This document shows, one piece after another, positions 28,527-38,262 of a stretch of DNA of 64,000 nucleotides. Numbering within the stretch: position 1 is the stretch's first letter; each line of letters begins with the position of its first letter. The stretch is from assembly GCF_000831645.3 (NCBI RefSeq), contig NZ_CP012559.1, positions 1,984,001 through 2,048,000 on the forward strand, given 5' to 3'. Source of the DNA: Companilactobacillus heilongjiangensis. GTDB lineage: Bacteria; Bacillota; Bacilli; Lactobacillales; Lactobacillaceae. Under the pieces are notes generated by a model, which made no database searches, was not told where the DNA came from, and saw only the letters and a list, made by a program, of their open reading frames with translations. The position numbers and the translations under genes are program-made.

Positions 28527-31500
28527 ATGAGATTTCAACAATTGAAAAGTGATTCGAACATAATCATGCGAAAAAAATTAGTTAAATCAAAAAAGAATTG
28601 GGTCGTGATCAGTAGTCTGATGTTTGCGGGTGGAATGCTTTTATTTGGTACGCCAGATATAGTTCAAGCCGCAGATGTTAAACCTGCTGTGACTAATTCA
28701 ATGCCTTCAAATACTGGTGGGACTTCTTCTTCGCCTACCTTGAATCCTGTTAATAAAAATACAAAAGTTCCGGCAAAAGTTCCTACAAAAACAGTTAAAG
28801 AGGATGTCAAAACACCTGTTACTTCTATAAAGACTCCTACTCCATCAGCCGACATTTCTAAGAAAAAAGTTGAACCTGTAGCAAAATCTGCCGGTACACA
28901 TATTAAGTCAGACGATTTTGTAGCTGATACATCCAAGAAACCAACTGAAACTACGCCAAAAACTGTTACTTCGACTAAATCAGCTTCAAACATACCTACA
29001 GATACGAAGTCTCAGGCTACCAAGCCAATTCAAGCTCCAGAAGTTTCTCCCGTTAAGGGGCAGGCAAATACCACAGAAATAGTCTCAAAAAATGATGACG
29101 TTCTTGGTTGGAAAGTCACTGATAACAATACTATCTTGCATATTTATGGACCTCTGACCGATCAAAAGGGTGGCAATACTGAACATTGGGGTGGTCATAC
29201 AAAACAAATCACTACTATTAGTATTGATAAAGAAGTTAACGCTCCTCTGAATTCTTCTTACCTATTCGCCAATATGGAGAATTTAATCACTATTAATAAC
29301 TTGGGGAATTTGAAATTTTTAAATACAAGAAAAGGTGTTTCTAATACAACTAACACTGAGGGAATGTTTAAAAACGATTCGAAAATAACGAAAATTGATT
29401 TATCTAAAAATAATGTTCGAAAAATACGCAATATAAGTCATATGTTTGAAAATGATACCTTACTTAAATCGATAACTCTTTCTGGCGATTGCTTTATGAA
29501 TATTACTAATGGAAGTTATGCTTTTGCTAATGATGTAAATTTGAACAGTTTTATTAGTACTGATAGGCCCGATTCATCTAGTACTAATGCTTGGAAAATT
29601 GCCTCTGAAGATAAAAAAGATCCCGTTCTCTCAAAAAATTTAAAAGTAAATTTGCTATCTATGTTTAAAAATGATAAATCGCTAACTGATTTAAATATTT
29701 ATTTATGGGACTGGCCAGTATTCACTGAAACTGGTGATTCAACTAAGGGTGAAGGTATGTTTGATGGGACTAACCTAACAAGTATCACTTTAAGCTCCAA
29801 GCTTCATTTCGACCTCAAAACATACCTAACATCCCAAAAAGGAAGCATTTGGATAGCTAGTTCAGTTCAGCCGATAGGTGAATTTAATCCTAAAACTTAT
29901 AAAGGGCCTGCTAAATTTCATGGAATAACAGCAATTGATGATAAACAAAAAGTAACTGATGGTTTAGGGTTTCTATACGATGGAAATATACTAACGGGAA
30001 ACGCAAAAAAGCTTCCTGACCGTGCGATTTATTGGGCAGTCCCAGAACCATCTGAAAAAGATGTAACTAACCAAGTTACGGTTCACACTAATCAAGGGGA
30101 TATAACCAAACGTGTTTCTGGTAAGGTTGGGGATACAAAAATTGTTCATTTGGATTCTAGGTGGACAGCTTCAAATGGAATAATTTATTCCTTACAATCA
30201 GGAAGCTCCGTCAAAGTAACTATAGAACAAACACAAGCAGAAACTCCTAACGGTTATGAAGCTATATACAAATCAATCCCTGTTGATGGCGGCAGTACAT
30301 ACCTTAAGACAAATTTACCAAAAAAATTGGTCCATCTTGAAATTCCAGCAGGCATCGCTGGTGAAATTAAAACTATTACTATTACTAAAGATTCTTTACC
30401 TCAAGGTTACAAAATCAAAAATGGTACACCTAGTACTATCAAAGTAACTTACAGTGATAGTTCAGATAACCACTACACATTCGATTCGACAGAACTTGAG
30501 ATTACTGGAATTACCATCCCTGGAATTTCTAACAAATCTATAAGTACACCTGTCGGGAAAAAATATTTCAATATTCCTGATGGTACAGTTGACACAACAT
30601 CAGAGCCTTTTACTCTACCTGAAACTGATGGATATACTGCACCCAATATAACCGCAACTTACAATGCTAATGGCTCAATTACATTAAGGAGGTTCACTAC
30701 AGGAAAAGACAATGGAGAGATTATTAATCCCATTGAACTAACTGATTCTAGTATTTATACCCCTAATGAAACCAAACCGGGATCATTTGTAGTGACTTTA
30801 AAAGACGGTTCAAATGGTTCAACTGATTATGGAGCTGAATATGTTGGAAAAACTATATCCATCGATTCTCCTGAAATTTCAGGTTACAAACCAAATCAAA
30901 AACAAATCAAGGGAACTATTGACGTCAACGGTAAATTTATTCCTGATCCCGATTCAAGCTATTCCTATACTGGAGACACAGTGAAAAAAAGTGAGTTAAC
31001 GGTCTCTACTCCCAACGGTAACGAAACAATACCTATTCCCGAGGGTAATATTGGCACCTTCAACAAGATTTCTTTTCCAGATATTCCCGGATACACTCCA
31101 AAAAAAATCACAGTAAAATATGTGGTCGATGATAATAAACAGGAAACCGTTATATTTCAAGACTCCGACGGCAAGACCATTGACCCCAGTAAAATCAATA
31201 ATTATCAAGGAAATAACACCAATCCTGGGACTTATACTTTCACTTTAAAAGATGGTTCCAAAGCCACAATTCCATATGGTGAAGAAACCGTTGGTAAAAA
31301 AGTACACTTCAAAGCCCCTACAATAAATGGTTATCACACATCGTCAGGTGCTCAAATCATCGGAACCATCGATGTCGATGGAAAATTTATCCCCGATTCA
31401 TCCCCTGATTCAATCTATCAAGGAGATATATTTGAAATAACCAATCAATCAGTAAATACACCTAATGGTGCAAAGAATTTGGAAATCCCCAAAGGTACTG

Positions 31501-32999
31501 TTGGTACTTCAACGAAAATAGATTTGCCCCCAGTATCTGGCTATACGACTTCAAAAATAACAGTCATTTATAACGCAAACAAAACAATTACGTTAAAGGA
31601 TGATAATAAAAAAATTGTCGACCTAAATAAACTTTCTAACTACACTGGAAAAAGATTCAATTCTGGAACTTTCCATTTCAAATTAAATGCTAATTCTGCC
31701 GGAAGCACTACTTATGGTCCAGTATCAGTTGGTGATTCTTTGAAGATTAAATCACCCGCTATCAAGGGATATACACCTGTAAATGAAGAAATATCTGGCA
31801 AAATCGATGCAACCGGCAACTTCATTCCGGATAATCCCAAAGATTTAAACTATACAGCGATTACGCTTACCGGACATTCTCAAATGATATTAACACCAGT
31901 AGGTAAAGAACCTCTCCAAATTCCAGACGGAAAAGTTGGAACTTCAACCTCCCTCACTCTACCAGAAGTGAATGGCTACACATCTCCAACATTTCGGGTT
32001 AACTATGGACCTAACGGTATAACAATCAGCGACATTGACAACAATCATTCAATTGATTTCGGCAACTCCAACTTTTACACTGGGGTTCCAGTCACCGGTG
32101 CAAAACTTATCGTCAAAAATCCTAATGGACTTGAAACAATCACCCTGACAATTCCTGAAGGAAAATATGGGGACAAATCGAAAACAATTTCAGCTCCAAA
32201 CTTACCTGGCTACTTTGCCCCCGCAATCATCGCCACTTACCAACCCGATGGCACGCTCAAAATTATTGATGCCAAAAATCCAAAACTAGTAATTGATCAA
32301 AAACAGACTTTAACGTACAAAAAAAAGCCCTCAAGGGGCTCAAGTCATCACAATCTGAAACAACCAGATATTTCAGATATAAATCCAATCCAACAAACGA
32401 TTTCAACTTTTGCGGATAAAACAGCTGTCCAAATTTTTCAACTGGATTCAAATAAACAAATGAATTTCATTACCAACCGTGTCCTAAATAATGCAATTAG
32501 TTGGAACAGTGATGCCAAAATAACGGTGAATAGTATTAATTACTATCGGATTGCTGCCAACCAATGGGCTCAAGCAAATCAAGTTTATTTATACAATCCA
32601 ATCAATGAACGAATCAGAACTTACGACGATTCCGCCAAACTACTTTACCAAGCTGAAAATAAACTAATTTCTAATCGTGAGCTGTCCGTAAATAGTGCAT
32701 GGATAACCGACCGTGAAACTGAAATTAATGGCACGAAATATTACCGTGTAGCAACAAATGAATTCGTCAACGCTGACGATGTCTACATCTACTCACCCGT
32801 GGATCTAATCATAACTACTCATAAAGTCCAAACTAAAATTTACACTGCTAAAGGAGACTTAGTCACTGACCGCTCACTTGCGAATAACACGAGTTGGAAA
32901 GTCGACAGCATCACTTATATCAATAACGAAAAATATTATCGCGTGGCCACAAATGAATTTATCAAGTCATCCGATATTGCAATTAAAGATGTTCATTAA
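28527..32999 (+). CDS. giant secreted surface protein: BspA-like region, MucBP-like repeats, three SLAP units
   Basis: 1490 aa from the ATG at 28527 (GGAAGG upstream). The signal region (residues 1-48) has a long basic start (KLVKSKKNWVVISSLMFAGG), recalling KxYKxGKxW-type peptides. Then: a Pro/Thr/Lys-rich stretch (~50-200); a BspA/DUF285-type region (~205-500, TEGMFKNDSKITKIDLSKNN, SHMFENDTLLKSITLSGD); about eight alternating MucBP-like modules (~520-1290), of type A (TPNGNETIPIPEGNIGTFNK...GYT) and type B (PGTYTFTLKDGSK...GTIDVDGKFIPD); and three SLAP units (~1310-1490, YYRVATNEFVNADDVYIYSP). No LPXTG. It is probably a wall-attached adhesin; the ligand is unknown. Confidence 0.86.
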   Translation: MRFQQLKSDSNIIMRKKLVKSKKNWVVISSLMFAGGMLLFGTPDIVQAADVKPAVTNSMPSNTGGTSSSPTLNPVNKNTKVPAKVPTKTVKEDVKTPVTSIKTPTPSADISKKKVEPVAKSAGTHIKSDDFVADTSKKPTETTPKTVTSTKSASNIPTDTKSQATKPIQAPEVSPVKGQANTTEIVSKNDDVLGWKVTDNNTILHIYGPLTDQKGGNTEHWGGHTKQITTISIDKEVNAPLNSSYLFANMENLITINNLGNLKFLNTRKGVSNTTNTEGMFKNDSKITKIDLSKNNVRKIRNISHMFENDTLLKSITLSGDCFMNITNGSYAFANDVNLNSFISTDRPDSSSTNAWKIASEDKKDPVLSKNLKVNLLSMFKNDKSLTDLNIYLWDWPVFTETGDSTKGEGMFDGTNLTSITLSSKLHFDLKTYLTSQKGSIWIASSVQPIGEFNPKTYKGPAKFHGITAIDDKQKVTDGLGFLYDGNILTGNAKKLPDRAIYWAVPEPSEKDVTNQVTVHTNQGDITKRVSGKVGDTKIVHLDSRWTASNGIIYSLQSGSSVKVTIEQTQAETPNGYEAIYKSIPVDGGSTYLKTNLPKKLVHLEIPAGIAGEIKTITITKDSLPQGYKIKNGTPSTIKVTYSDSSDNHYTFDSTELEITGITIPGISNKSISTPVGKKYFNIPDGTVDTTSEPFTLPETDGYTAPNITATYNANGSITLRRFTTGKDNGEIINPIELTDSSIYTPNETKPGSFVVTLKDGSNGSTDYGAEYVGKTISIDSPEISGYKPNQKQIKGTIDVNGKFIPDPDSSYSYTGDTVKKSELTVSTPNGNETIPIPEGNIGTFNKISFPDIPGYTPKKITVKYVVDDNKQETVIFQDSDGKTIDPSKINNYQGNNTNPGTYTFTLKDGSKATIPYGEETVGKKVHFKAPTINGYHTSSGAQIIGTIDVDGKFIPDSSPDSIYQGDIFEITNQSVNTPNGAKNLEIPKGTVGTSTKIDLPPVSGYTTSKITVIYNANKTITLKDDNKKIVDLNKLSNYTGKRFNSGTFHFKLNANSAGSTTYGPVSVGDSLKIKSPAIKGYTPVNEEISGKIDATGNFIPDNPKDLNYTAITLTGHSQMILTPVGKEPLQIPDGKVGTSTSLTLPEVNGYTSPTFRVNYGPNGITISDIDNNHSIDFGNSNFYTGVPVTGAKLIVKNPNGLETITLTIPEGKYGDKSKTISAPNLPGYFAPAIIATYQPDGTLKIIDAKNPKLVIDQKQTLTYKKKPSRGSSHHNLKQPDISDINPIQQTISTFADKTAVQIFQLDSNKQMNFITNRVLNNAISWNSDAKITVNSINYYRIAANQWAQANQVYLYNPINERIRTYDDSAKLLYQAENKLISNRELSVNSAWITDRETEINGTKYYRVATNEFVNADDVYIYSPVDLIITTHKVQTKIYTAKGDLVTDRSLANNTSWKVDSITYINNEKYYRVATNEFIKSSDIAIKDVH

Positions 33000-33025
33000 T
33001 TCTGGGGATAAGTTAGGAGAAAAAA

Positions 33026-33421
33026 ATGGATACTGTTGAAATGAGAAAAGCTTATTTTGAATGGCTCAGAGAAAACGAAAAATATACCGAATTATCAACT
33101 AATTCAATTCGTATTGAAACTCCGTTTTTAGATAACTCGCTTGAACATATTGTTTTATACGTCACTAACGATAATCCTAAAATTATTATCACTGACAACG
33201 GTCGGACTTTGGATAATCTTGAGACTCATGGTTTCACCTTCAAAATAGGATCACCCAGATATATTTTGTTACATTCTATTTTGAAAATGTTTGATTTAGA
33301 TATATTCGATGGTGAAGTACACATTGAGTGTATGGAAGAAGATTTTCCCTTTGCAAAACAGAAAATACTTCAGGGGTTAATCAGAATAAATGATTTAACA
33401 TTTCTTAACGACGTAGACTAG
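33026..33421 (+). CDS. DUF1828-domain protein
   Basis: 131 aa, with TAGGAG upstream of the ATG, 26 nt after the surface-protein stop, so probably in the same transcript. The DUF1828 core is VLYVTNDNPKIIITDNGRTLDNLE. In many relatives DUF1828 is followed by DUF1829 in a ~240-aa protein; here only the first domain exists and the stop is clean. Function is unknown. No obvious nuclease or toxin residue pattern can be claimed. Confidence 0.65.
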   Translation: MDTVEMRKAYFEWLRENEKYTELSTNSIRIETPFLDNSLEHIVLYVTNDNPKIIITDNGRTLDNLETHGFTFKIGSPRYILLHSILKMFDLDIFDGEVHIECMEEDFPFAKQKILQGLIRINDLTFLNDVD

Positions 33422-33465
33422 TTATTAATTAAGAAACTGCTGTAGGATGGCATACTTCAAGACAA

Positions 33466-33504
33466 CAAAAAAAAGCAGCTGAACAAAATCGTTCAACTAC
33501 TTTG
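33466..33504 (-). terminator. tRNA-Leu terminator
   Basis: AAGCAGCTGAAC pairs with GTTCAACTACTT, followed on the minus strand by T8. Confidence 0.8.
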
Positions 33505-33508
33505 ATGA

Positions 33509-33594
33509 TGCGGGTAAGAAGATTCGAACTTCCACGGAGAAAACTCTCCACAAGATCCTTAGTCTTGCGCGTCTGCCAGTTCCGCCATACCCGC
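33509..33594 (-). tRNA. tRNA-Leu (AAG)
   Basis: 86 nt with a complete cloverleaf and the long variable arm of class II tRNAs. The acceptor GCGGGTA pairs with TACCCGC; discriminator A. The anticodon stem CAAGA/TCTTG encloses loop CTAAGGA, giving anticodon AAG (A34 read as inosine-like). CCA is not encoded. Confidence 0.93.
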
Positions 33595-33630
33595 ATGCAC
33601 GTTCTATAATACACATAATTAAAAAATATT

Positions 33631-34095
33631 TCAAGCTGAAATATTAAGATCTTTAATATATTTCAACTTGCCGCGACAGATGCCACAGACATACTTTTGT
33701 GTATTCAACTTCTTAACGCGCCGATAGATATGATGACAGTTGCTGCATTCATAAATATGATAAGTTTTTTTCTTTACACTACTTTGAATTGGTGAATATC
33801 GAAGTCCACCCACTTGCTGTAATAATACTTTAAAAGTACGGTCTCGATGTTGCGCTGGCAAGCCATCGTTATACAAATGATAGTGGCACAATTCATGTTT
33901 GATGACTCCAACTAAAGTTCCATATCCAAATTGTTCGTAAATCTTAGGATTGATATCAATATGGCGGTCATTCAAATGAAATCTCCCACCCGTTGTCTTC
34001 AAACGACTGTTAAAACAAGCTTGATGAATAAAAGGCTTCCCAAAATATTCTTGGGAAACCTTTTTTATTAACTCAGTTAAATCCTGATTATTCAT
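33631..34095 (-). CDS. SprT-like zinc protein
   Basis: 154 aa. The HELCH motif at residues 67-71 is the zinc-protease-like active site of SprT proteins, and a C-terminal zinc ribbon has Cys117, Cys120, Cys137 and Cys140. Bacterial SprT-like proteins (YdcK/SprL) are poorly understood; the eukaryotic relative Spartan cuts DNA-protein crosslinks. Its stop overlaps the neighbouring start by one base (TAATG), so it is translationally coupled to the 144-aa protein upstream. Confidence 0.88.
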   Translation of the reverse strand: MNNQDLTELIKKVSQEYFGKPFIHQACFNSRLKTTGGRFHLNDRHIDINPKIYEQFGYGTLVGVIKHELCHYHLYNDGLPAQHRDRTFKVLLQQVGGLRYSPIQSSVKKKTYHIYECSNCHHIYRRVKKLNTQKYVCGICRGKLKYIKDLNISA

Positions 34096-34529
34096 TATGC
34101 CAAGTCAGTTAATTTTTGAATTAATTTAGAAAATCTATCCATATATTCGTCTTGCTTCTTTTCAGCTTCATCAAAAGCGTGACGATCAACTTGTTTGTCA
34201 GCACCGATACTGTCAGTCATTTCTCCACAACCTTCAACATACTTCTTGAAAGCAGAAACTAGTGAGATATGTGTTCCCATCAATCTTGCAGGAGCCTTGC
34301 CCTTTTCAAGTTTAGCTAGAGCTTCTTGATAGTTCTTAGTTCCAGTAGCGAAATCTTTTTGAATCTTACCGTATTCAACATCGTCCATCTTATCAACTTT
34401 ACTACGATCCAAGGCACCACGAATCTTTTCGTATTCAGGGTTCAACTTATCTTGTTCTTCTTGGATTGCTTGAACAGTATTGTTAATTAATTGACCGTAT
34501 TGCATTGCTCTTTTTTGTGCGGCATTCAT
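34095..34529 (-). CDS. conserved protein of unknown function, helical
   Basis: 144 aa, no signal peptide or membrane segment. It is highly charged and mostly helical (AIQEEQDKLNPEYEKIRGAL; HAFDEAEKKQDEYMDRFSKL), so coiled-coil contacts are likely. I do not recognise the family. It lies 5 nt after the GT2 gene and overlaps the SprT-like gene, so the genes from 36959 down to 33631 look like one unit. A clear ribosome site (GAGGTAATTATT) precedes the ATG. Confidence 0.6.
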   Translation of the reverse strand: MNAAQKRAMQYGQLINNTVQAIQEEQDKLNPEYEKIRGALDRSKVDKMDDVEYGKIQKDFATGTKNYQEALAKLEKGKAPARLMGTHISLVSAFKKYVEGCGEMTDSIGADKQVDRHAFDEAEKKQDEYMDRFSKLIQKLTDLA

Positions 34530-34534
34530 AATAA

Positions 34535-35515
34535 TTACCTCTTATTTTCTTCTTGTGTCTTCTCAGTATAAATATCTCGTTCGACCGTAAATCTAGGGCG
34601 TTGTTTAACCTCATTAAAGATTTTACCAACATACTCACCGATGACACTAATACTAATTAATTGTACACCACCGAGTGCCCAAATGGATATCATTAATGAC
34701 GACCAACCGGGGATTACATCACCATTTACTTTCCGAATAAAACTATAAATCAACAATAATATACTGATGAATACGATGAAAAATCCTAACCCCATAATCA
34801 ACTTAATGGGTACGATTGAAAATGATGTTACACCATCAACGGCAAATTTAATCATCTTGCGTAATGGATACTTTGATTCCCCAGCAAAACGTTCTTTTCT
34901 GGCATAATATACTTTGGCAGATTTGAATCCTACTAATGGAACAATTCCACGTAAGAATAAATTCCGCTCACGATAACTCAACAATACTTGGCAAGCACGT
35001 TGACTCATCAAACGATAATCAGCTGAATCAGGTACCAGTTTTACACCTAAAAATCCCATAAACTTATAGAATGATTCAGCTGTGCTACGCTTAAAAGCTG
35101 TATCAGTATCACGATTATTTCTAACGCCATAGACAACTTCGGCACCCTTAAGATACTCGTCGACCATCTTCGGAATCGCATTAACATCATCTTGAAGATC
35201 AGCATCTATCGTTATAACGGCATCAGAATCTTTTGATGCACTAGTAACTCCAGCTAATAAAGCACCCTGGTGCCCGAAGTTACGGCTTAGTTTAACTCCT
35301 GTAACGGCGTTATATTTTTTAGAAAACTCGTCAATCAATTCCCAAGTTTTATCTTTACTACCATCGTCCACAAAGACAATCTTACTTGTCTCAGAGATTT
35401 TTTTCTCATCCATCAAGCCTTTAACAATCGCTGACAGCTCTTTGGTTGTTTCGTGTAGTACCTCTTCCTCATTGTAACAAGGTACTACGATACTTAATTT
35501 AAATACATCAGACAT
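34535..35515 (-). CDS. family 2 glycosyltransferase, GtrB/DPM1 type
   Basis: 326 aa. The GT-A domain (about 1-230) has VVPCYNEEEVL, FVDDGSKDKT and the metal motif TIDADLQDD. Two C-terminal membrane segments (about 235-260 and 270-295) anchor it. Such enzymes make polyprenyl-phosphate sugars as donors for outside transfer. It overlaps by 8 nt the gene for a GT-C-like protein that could use that donor, a common two-part surface glycosylation set. No GtrA flippase is seen. The sugar and acceptor are unknown. Confidence 0.88.
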   Translation of the reverse strand: MSDVFKLSIVVPCYNEEEVLHETTKELSAIVKGLMDEKKISETSKIVFVDDGSKDKTWELIDEFSKKYNAVTGVKLSRNFGHQGALLAGVTSASKDSDAVITIDADLQDDVNAIPKMVDEYLKGAEVVYGVRNNRDTDTAFKRSTAESFYKFMGFLGVKLVPDSADYRLMSQRACQVLLSYRERNLFLRGIVPLVGFKSAKVYYARKERFAGESKYPLRKMIKFAVDGVTSFSIVPIKLIMGLGFFIVFISILLLIYSFIRKVNGDVIPGWSSLMISIWALGGVQLISISVIGEYVGKIFNEVKQRPRFTVERDIYTEKTQEENKR

Positions 35516-36959
35516 TCATTCTACCCCACTTTGATCTCATCCATTCACAAATGGTAAATAGCCCTAAACCGCCTAAAATAGCGATAACTGGCAAAAATTC
35601 AAGTCGATATCTGCCTTGCACTTCAATTAACAATTGTACGACAGCGTAAGCCATCAGTGGTAGTACTAATAAGAATGTTTTTTGATTTTTATTATGCCAA
35701 AGTTTCAATGAACCTATCCATGAAAAAATAATCAGCATAACGGTGCCCATATAGCCTAATAATTTCGCCATATTGCTTACTTTTAACGAATGCTGGGTCT
35801 CAAATCCGGTAAAGTCAATTGTGGTTGAGCGACTGGCCCAAAGCGTTTCATTCTTGTTCCAGAACAATTTCAGCCAACCGTGAGTGGAATTCAAGTTAGA
35901 AATGTTCTCTCGGATAACTTGATGTTCCTGAGCACTCATCTTGGCACGGCTATCCTTCAAATTGAAACGATTAACCATCCCTTGATCATATGATCCATTG
36001 GAATTGGCATCTAGACCAACTACAAATTTCCACTCAGAATCACGATTAGTCAATCCATACTCATTCAAGCCCGAACTCTTAATTGTCATACCGGCAGCTG
36101 AGAATATCACTTGATAAATGACCAATGTAATCAGAATTTTGCCTAAGCCAGACCAATTGAATTGATTGTTGTGAATAAATAAGTACAACAAAGCATATAC
36201 AACGATCCCGGCAATCACCACTGGTCCAATTGGTCGAATAATACTACCAACTCCCAGCGTTATACCAGCCAAAGCGTATGCCCAATACTGATTCTTCATA
36301 ATCAGATAGAACGTCACTAGAAACAGCAGCATCCCCAAATATTGATTGTCTGCCTGACTGTTTAGAGCAAACCAATCTAAGTCAATCATCAAAATAAAGA
36401 CTGTTAAACGGGCAACACTGACGTTTTTGAACAATTGCATTGCCAAAATATATGACATCAACAGAATCAAAACTTGATACAAGACGTTTAACAATTGAAT
36501 GGCAATAACCTTGTGACCAAAGACTTTTACCACCGTCATAACGTAGACTAGATATCCTGTTTGGTACGCCCACTTGGCGAAATAATCATTGTCATACTTG
36601 TAAATAGCTTTACCCTCAAGAGCTTTCGGAGCAGTTCTCCAGAATGCCTTAAAGTCACTGACTTGTGTTTGTGGCACTAGTTTCAGCCAGATGATTGCCA
36701 CAATGGCAAAGATTAATAAGAGGCTGATAAGAATTAGTCGGTTTAAATTGGGATCATCGTCACGGATACGATATAAGAAAAATCCGACCCCACCGACAAA
36801 AATAATTGCACAAAGAAAAACCAGTACTGTTAATACTGGTTCAACTTTTAAATAATTGATTGTTAGAAAGTGTCCCATCTGAATCAATACGACCGTCGTA
36901 AAGATTGCTAGGCACGCGATAATAATTTTACTAATAATGCCTTGGAATTTACTTAGCAT
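35508..36959 (-). CDS. GT-C-type polytopic glycosyltransferase-like protein
   Basis: 483 aa with about 11-12 membrane segments. A large first outer loop (after residue ~115: QTQVSDFKAFWRTAPKALEG) contains the aspartate typical of PMT/ArnT-like enzymes, and a second outer loop (~290-370) is soluble. It probably moves a sugar from a polyprenyl carrier onto teichoic acid, protein or polysaccharide. It is coupled with the GT2 gene and lies 1 nt after the aminotransferase gene, so all may be co-transcribed. Confidence 0.78.
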   Translation of the reverse strand: MLSKFQGIISKIIIACLAIFTTVVLIQMGHFLTINYLKVEPVLTVLVFLCAIIFVGGVGFFLYRIRDDDPNLNRLILISLLLIFAIVAIIWLKLVPQTQVSDFKAFWRTAPKALEGKAIYKYDNDYFAKWAYQTGYLVYVMTVVKVFGHKVIAIQLLNVLYQVLILLMSYILAMQLFKNVSVARLTVFILMIDLDWFALNSQADNQYLGMLLFLVTFYLIMKNQYWAYALAGITLGVGSIIRPIGPVVIAGIVVYALLYLFIHNNQFNWSGLGKILITLVIYQVIFSAAGMTIKSSGLNEYGLTNRDSEWKFVVGLDANSNGSYDQGMVNRFNLKDSRAKMSAQEHQVIRENISNLNSTHGWLKLFWNKNETLWASRSTTIDFTGFETQHSLKVSNMAKLLGYMGTVMLIIFSWIGSLKLWHNKNQKTFLLVLPLMAYAVVQLLIEVQGRYRLEFLPVIAILGGLGLFTICEWMRSKWGRMNV

Positions 36960-36960
36960 T

Positions 36961-38154
36961 CTATCCCTCTATATTTGCTAATTTTTTTTGGTTTACCAAG
37001 AAACTTTGTAGTTTCGAAATACACTTGTTAATACTATCCATGCTTGCAGCATAGCTGAAACGCAAGTGACCTTCACCACCGATACCAAAGAAACTTCCTG
37101 GTAGAATTGCTAAATGCTCTTCTTCCAATAAATCGTTAGCAAATTTAACGTCGTCTTGTTCGTAACCTTCAGGAATTTTTGCAAATAAGTAAAAGGCTCC
37201 ATCTGGCGTTGGACATTCAAAGCCCATGCCATGTAAGCCAGCATACAAGGCGTCACGTCTTTCTTGATATTGTACTTGCATTGCTTTTGGATCATCGTAG
37301 CCATTTGTATATGCTTCTAAGGCTGCATATTGGGTAATCGATGTGATTGATGTAGTTGCCAATTCATGGATCTTATTGATCTGTGAAATGACCTCTGCAG
37401 GCCCACAAACGACACCAAAGCGCCAACCTGTCATAGCATGTGACTTTGATAGTCCATTCAATAGAATCGTCTGTTCTGGCAAAATATTGCCAAATGAGAC
37501 GTGTTTAAAATTATATGTTAACTCACTATATATTTCGTCACTGATAACGAAAATATCGTGATCTTTCAAAATATCTGCTAAAGCTCGTAATTCATCCTCA
37601 GTGTAACTAACCCCCGTTGGATTACTTGGGAAGTTGAGTAAAAAGATTTTGATACGTGGATTCGTTCTCAAAACCTCTGCTAATACATCAGGAGTGACTT
37701 TGAAGTCAGTCTTTGAAGTATCCAAGTAAACCGGTGAAGCTCCATTGAAATCAGCATCTGGACCATAAATGGTAAATGCTGGTGATGGAATTAAAACCTC
37801 GTCACCATCTTGCAAAATTGCATTGAAGGCTGAGAAAACACCTTCGGTAACACCAGTCGTAGCGACAATCTGCGTCTCTGGATCATAGTTCAAATCGTAC
37901 TTGTCGTGCAGATAGTTAGCTACAGCAACCAATAATTTATGGTTACCTTCTGGCACTGTGTAGTGCGTGTGGTCATCTTCGATGGCTCTAATTGCAGCCT
38001 GTTTGATGTGTTCAGGAGTATGAAAGTTGGGTTCGCCAACGGTCATATTAACAGCTCCTGGTATTTTCTTGGCCCGCGCATTGAACTTAAAAATATCCTG
38101 TTGCTTAATTGCGACAACGGATGGTTTCATTAGGGAGATTAAATCACTTTTCAC
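36961..38154 (-). CDS. class I/II aminotransferase (AraT/PatA-like)
   Basis: 397 aa, full length. Fold-type I PLP enzyme: PLP-binding lysine is Lys237 in NGLSKSHAMTGWR; NFPSNPTG and the terminal arginine motif (HLRFSYAAS) are also present. In lactobacilli such enzymes act on aromatic amino acids or in lysine/methionine pathways; the substrate cannot be assigned. It is the first gene of the unit that continues with the glycosyltransferases. Confidence 0.88.
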   Translation of the reverse strand: MKSDLISLMKPSVVAIKQQDIFKFNARAKKIPGAVNMTVGEPNFHTPEHIKQAAIRAIEDDHTHYTVPEGNHKLLVAVANYLHDKYDLNYDPETQIVATTGVTEGVFSAFNAILQDGDEVLIPSPAFTIYGPDADFNGASPVYLDTSKTDFKVTPDVLAEVLRTNPRIKIFLLNFPSNPTGVSYTEDELRALADILKDHDIFVISDEIYSELTYNFKHVSFGNILPEQTILLNGLSKSHAMTGWRFGVVCGPAEVISQINKIHELATTSITSITQYAALEAYTNGYDDPKAMQVQYQERRDALYAGLHGMGFECPTPDGAFYLFAKIPEGYEQDDVKFANDLLEEEHLAILPGSFFGIGGEGHLRFSYAASMDSINKCISKLQSFLVNQKKLANIEG

Positions 38155-38209
38155 TGTTATACACCTCTTTTAGAAGATTACACTCTCATTCTAACATACG
38201 TTATTTCTT

Positions 38210-38242
38210 AAAAAAAAAGACATTCAAAAAATCTGAATGTCC
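38210..38242 (-). terminator. pncB-nadE terminator
   Basis: GACATTC (38219-38225) pairs with GAATGTC (38234-38240), followed on the minus strand by a long T run. Confidence 0.85.
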
Positions 38243-38262
38243 AAATATGATATAGAACTATA

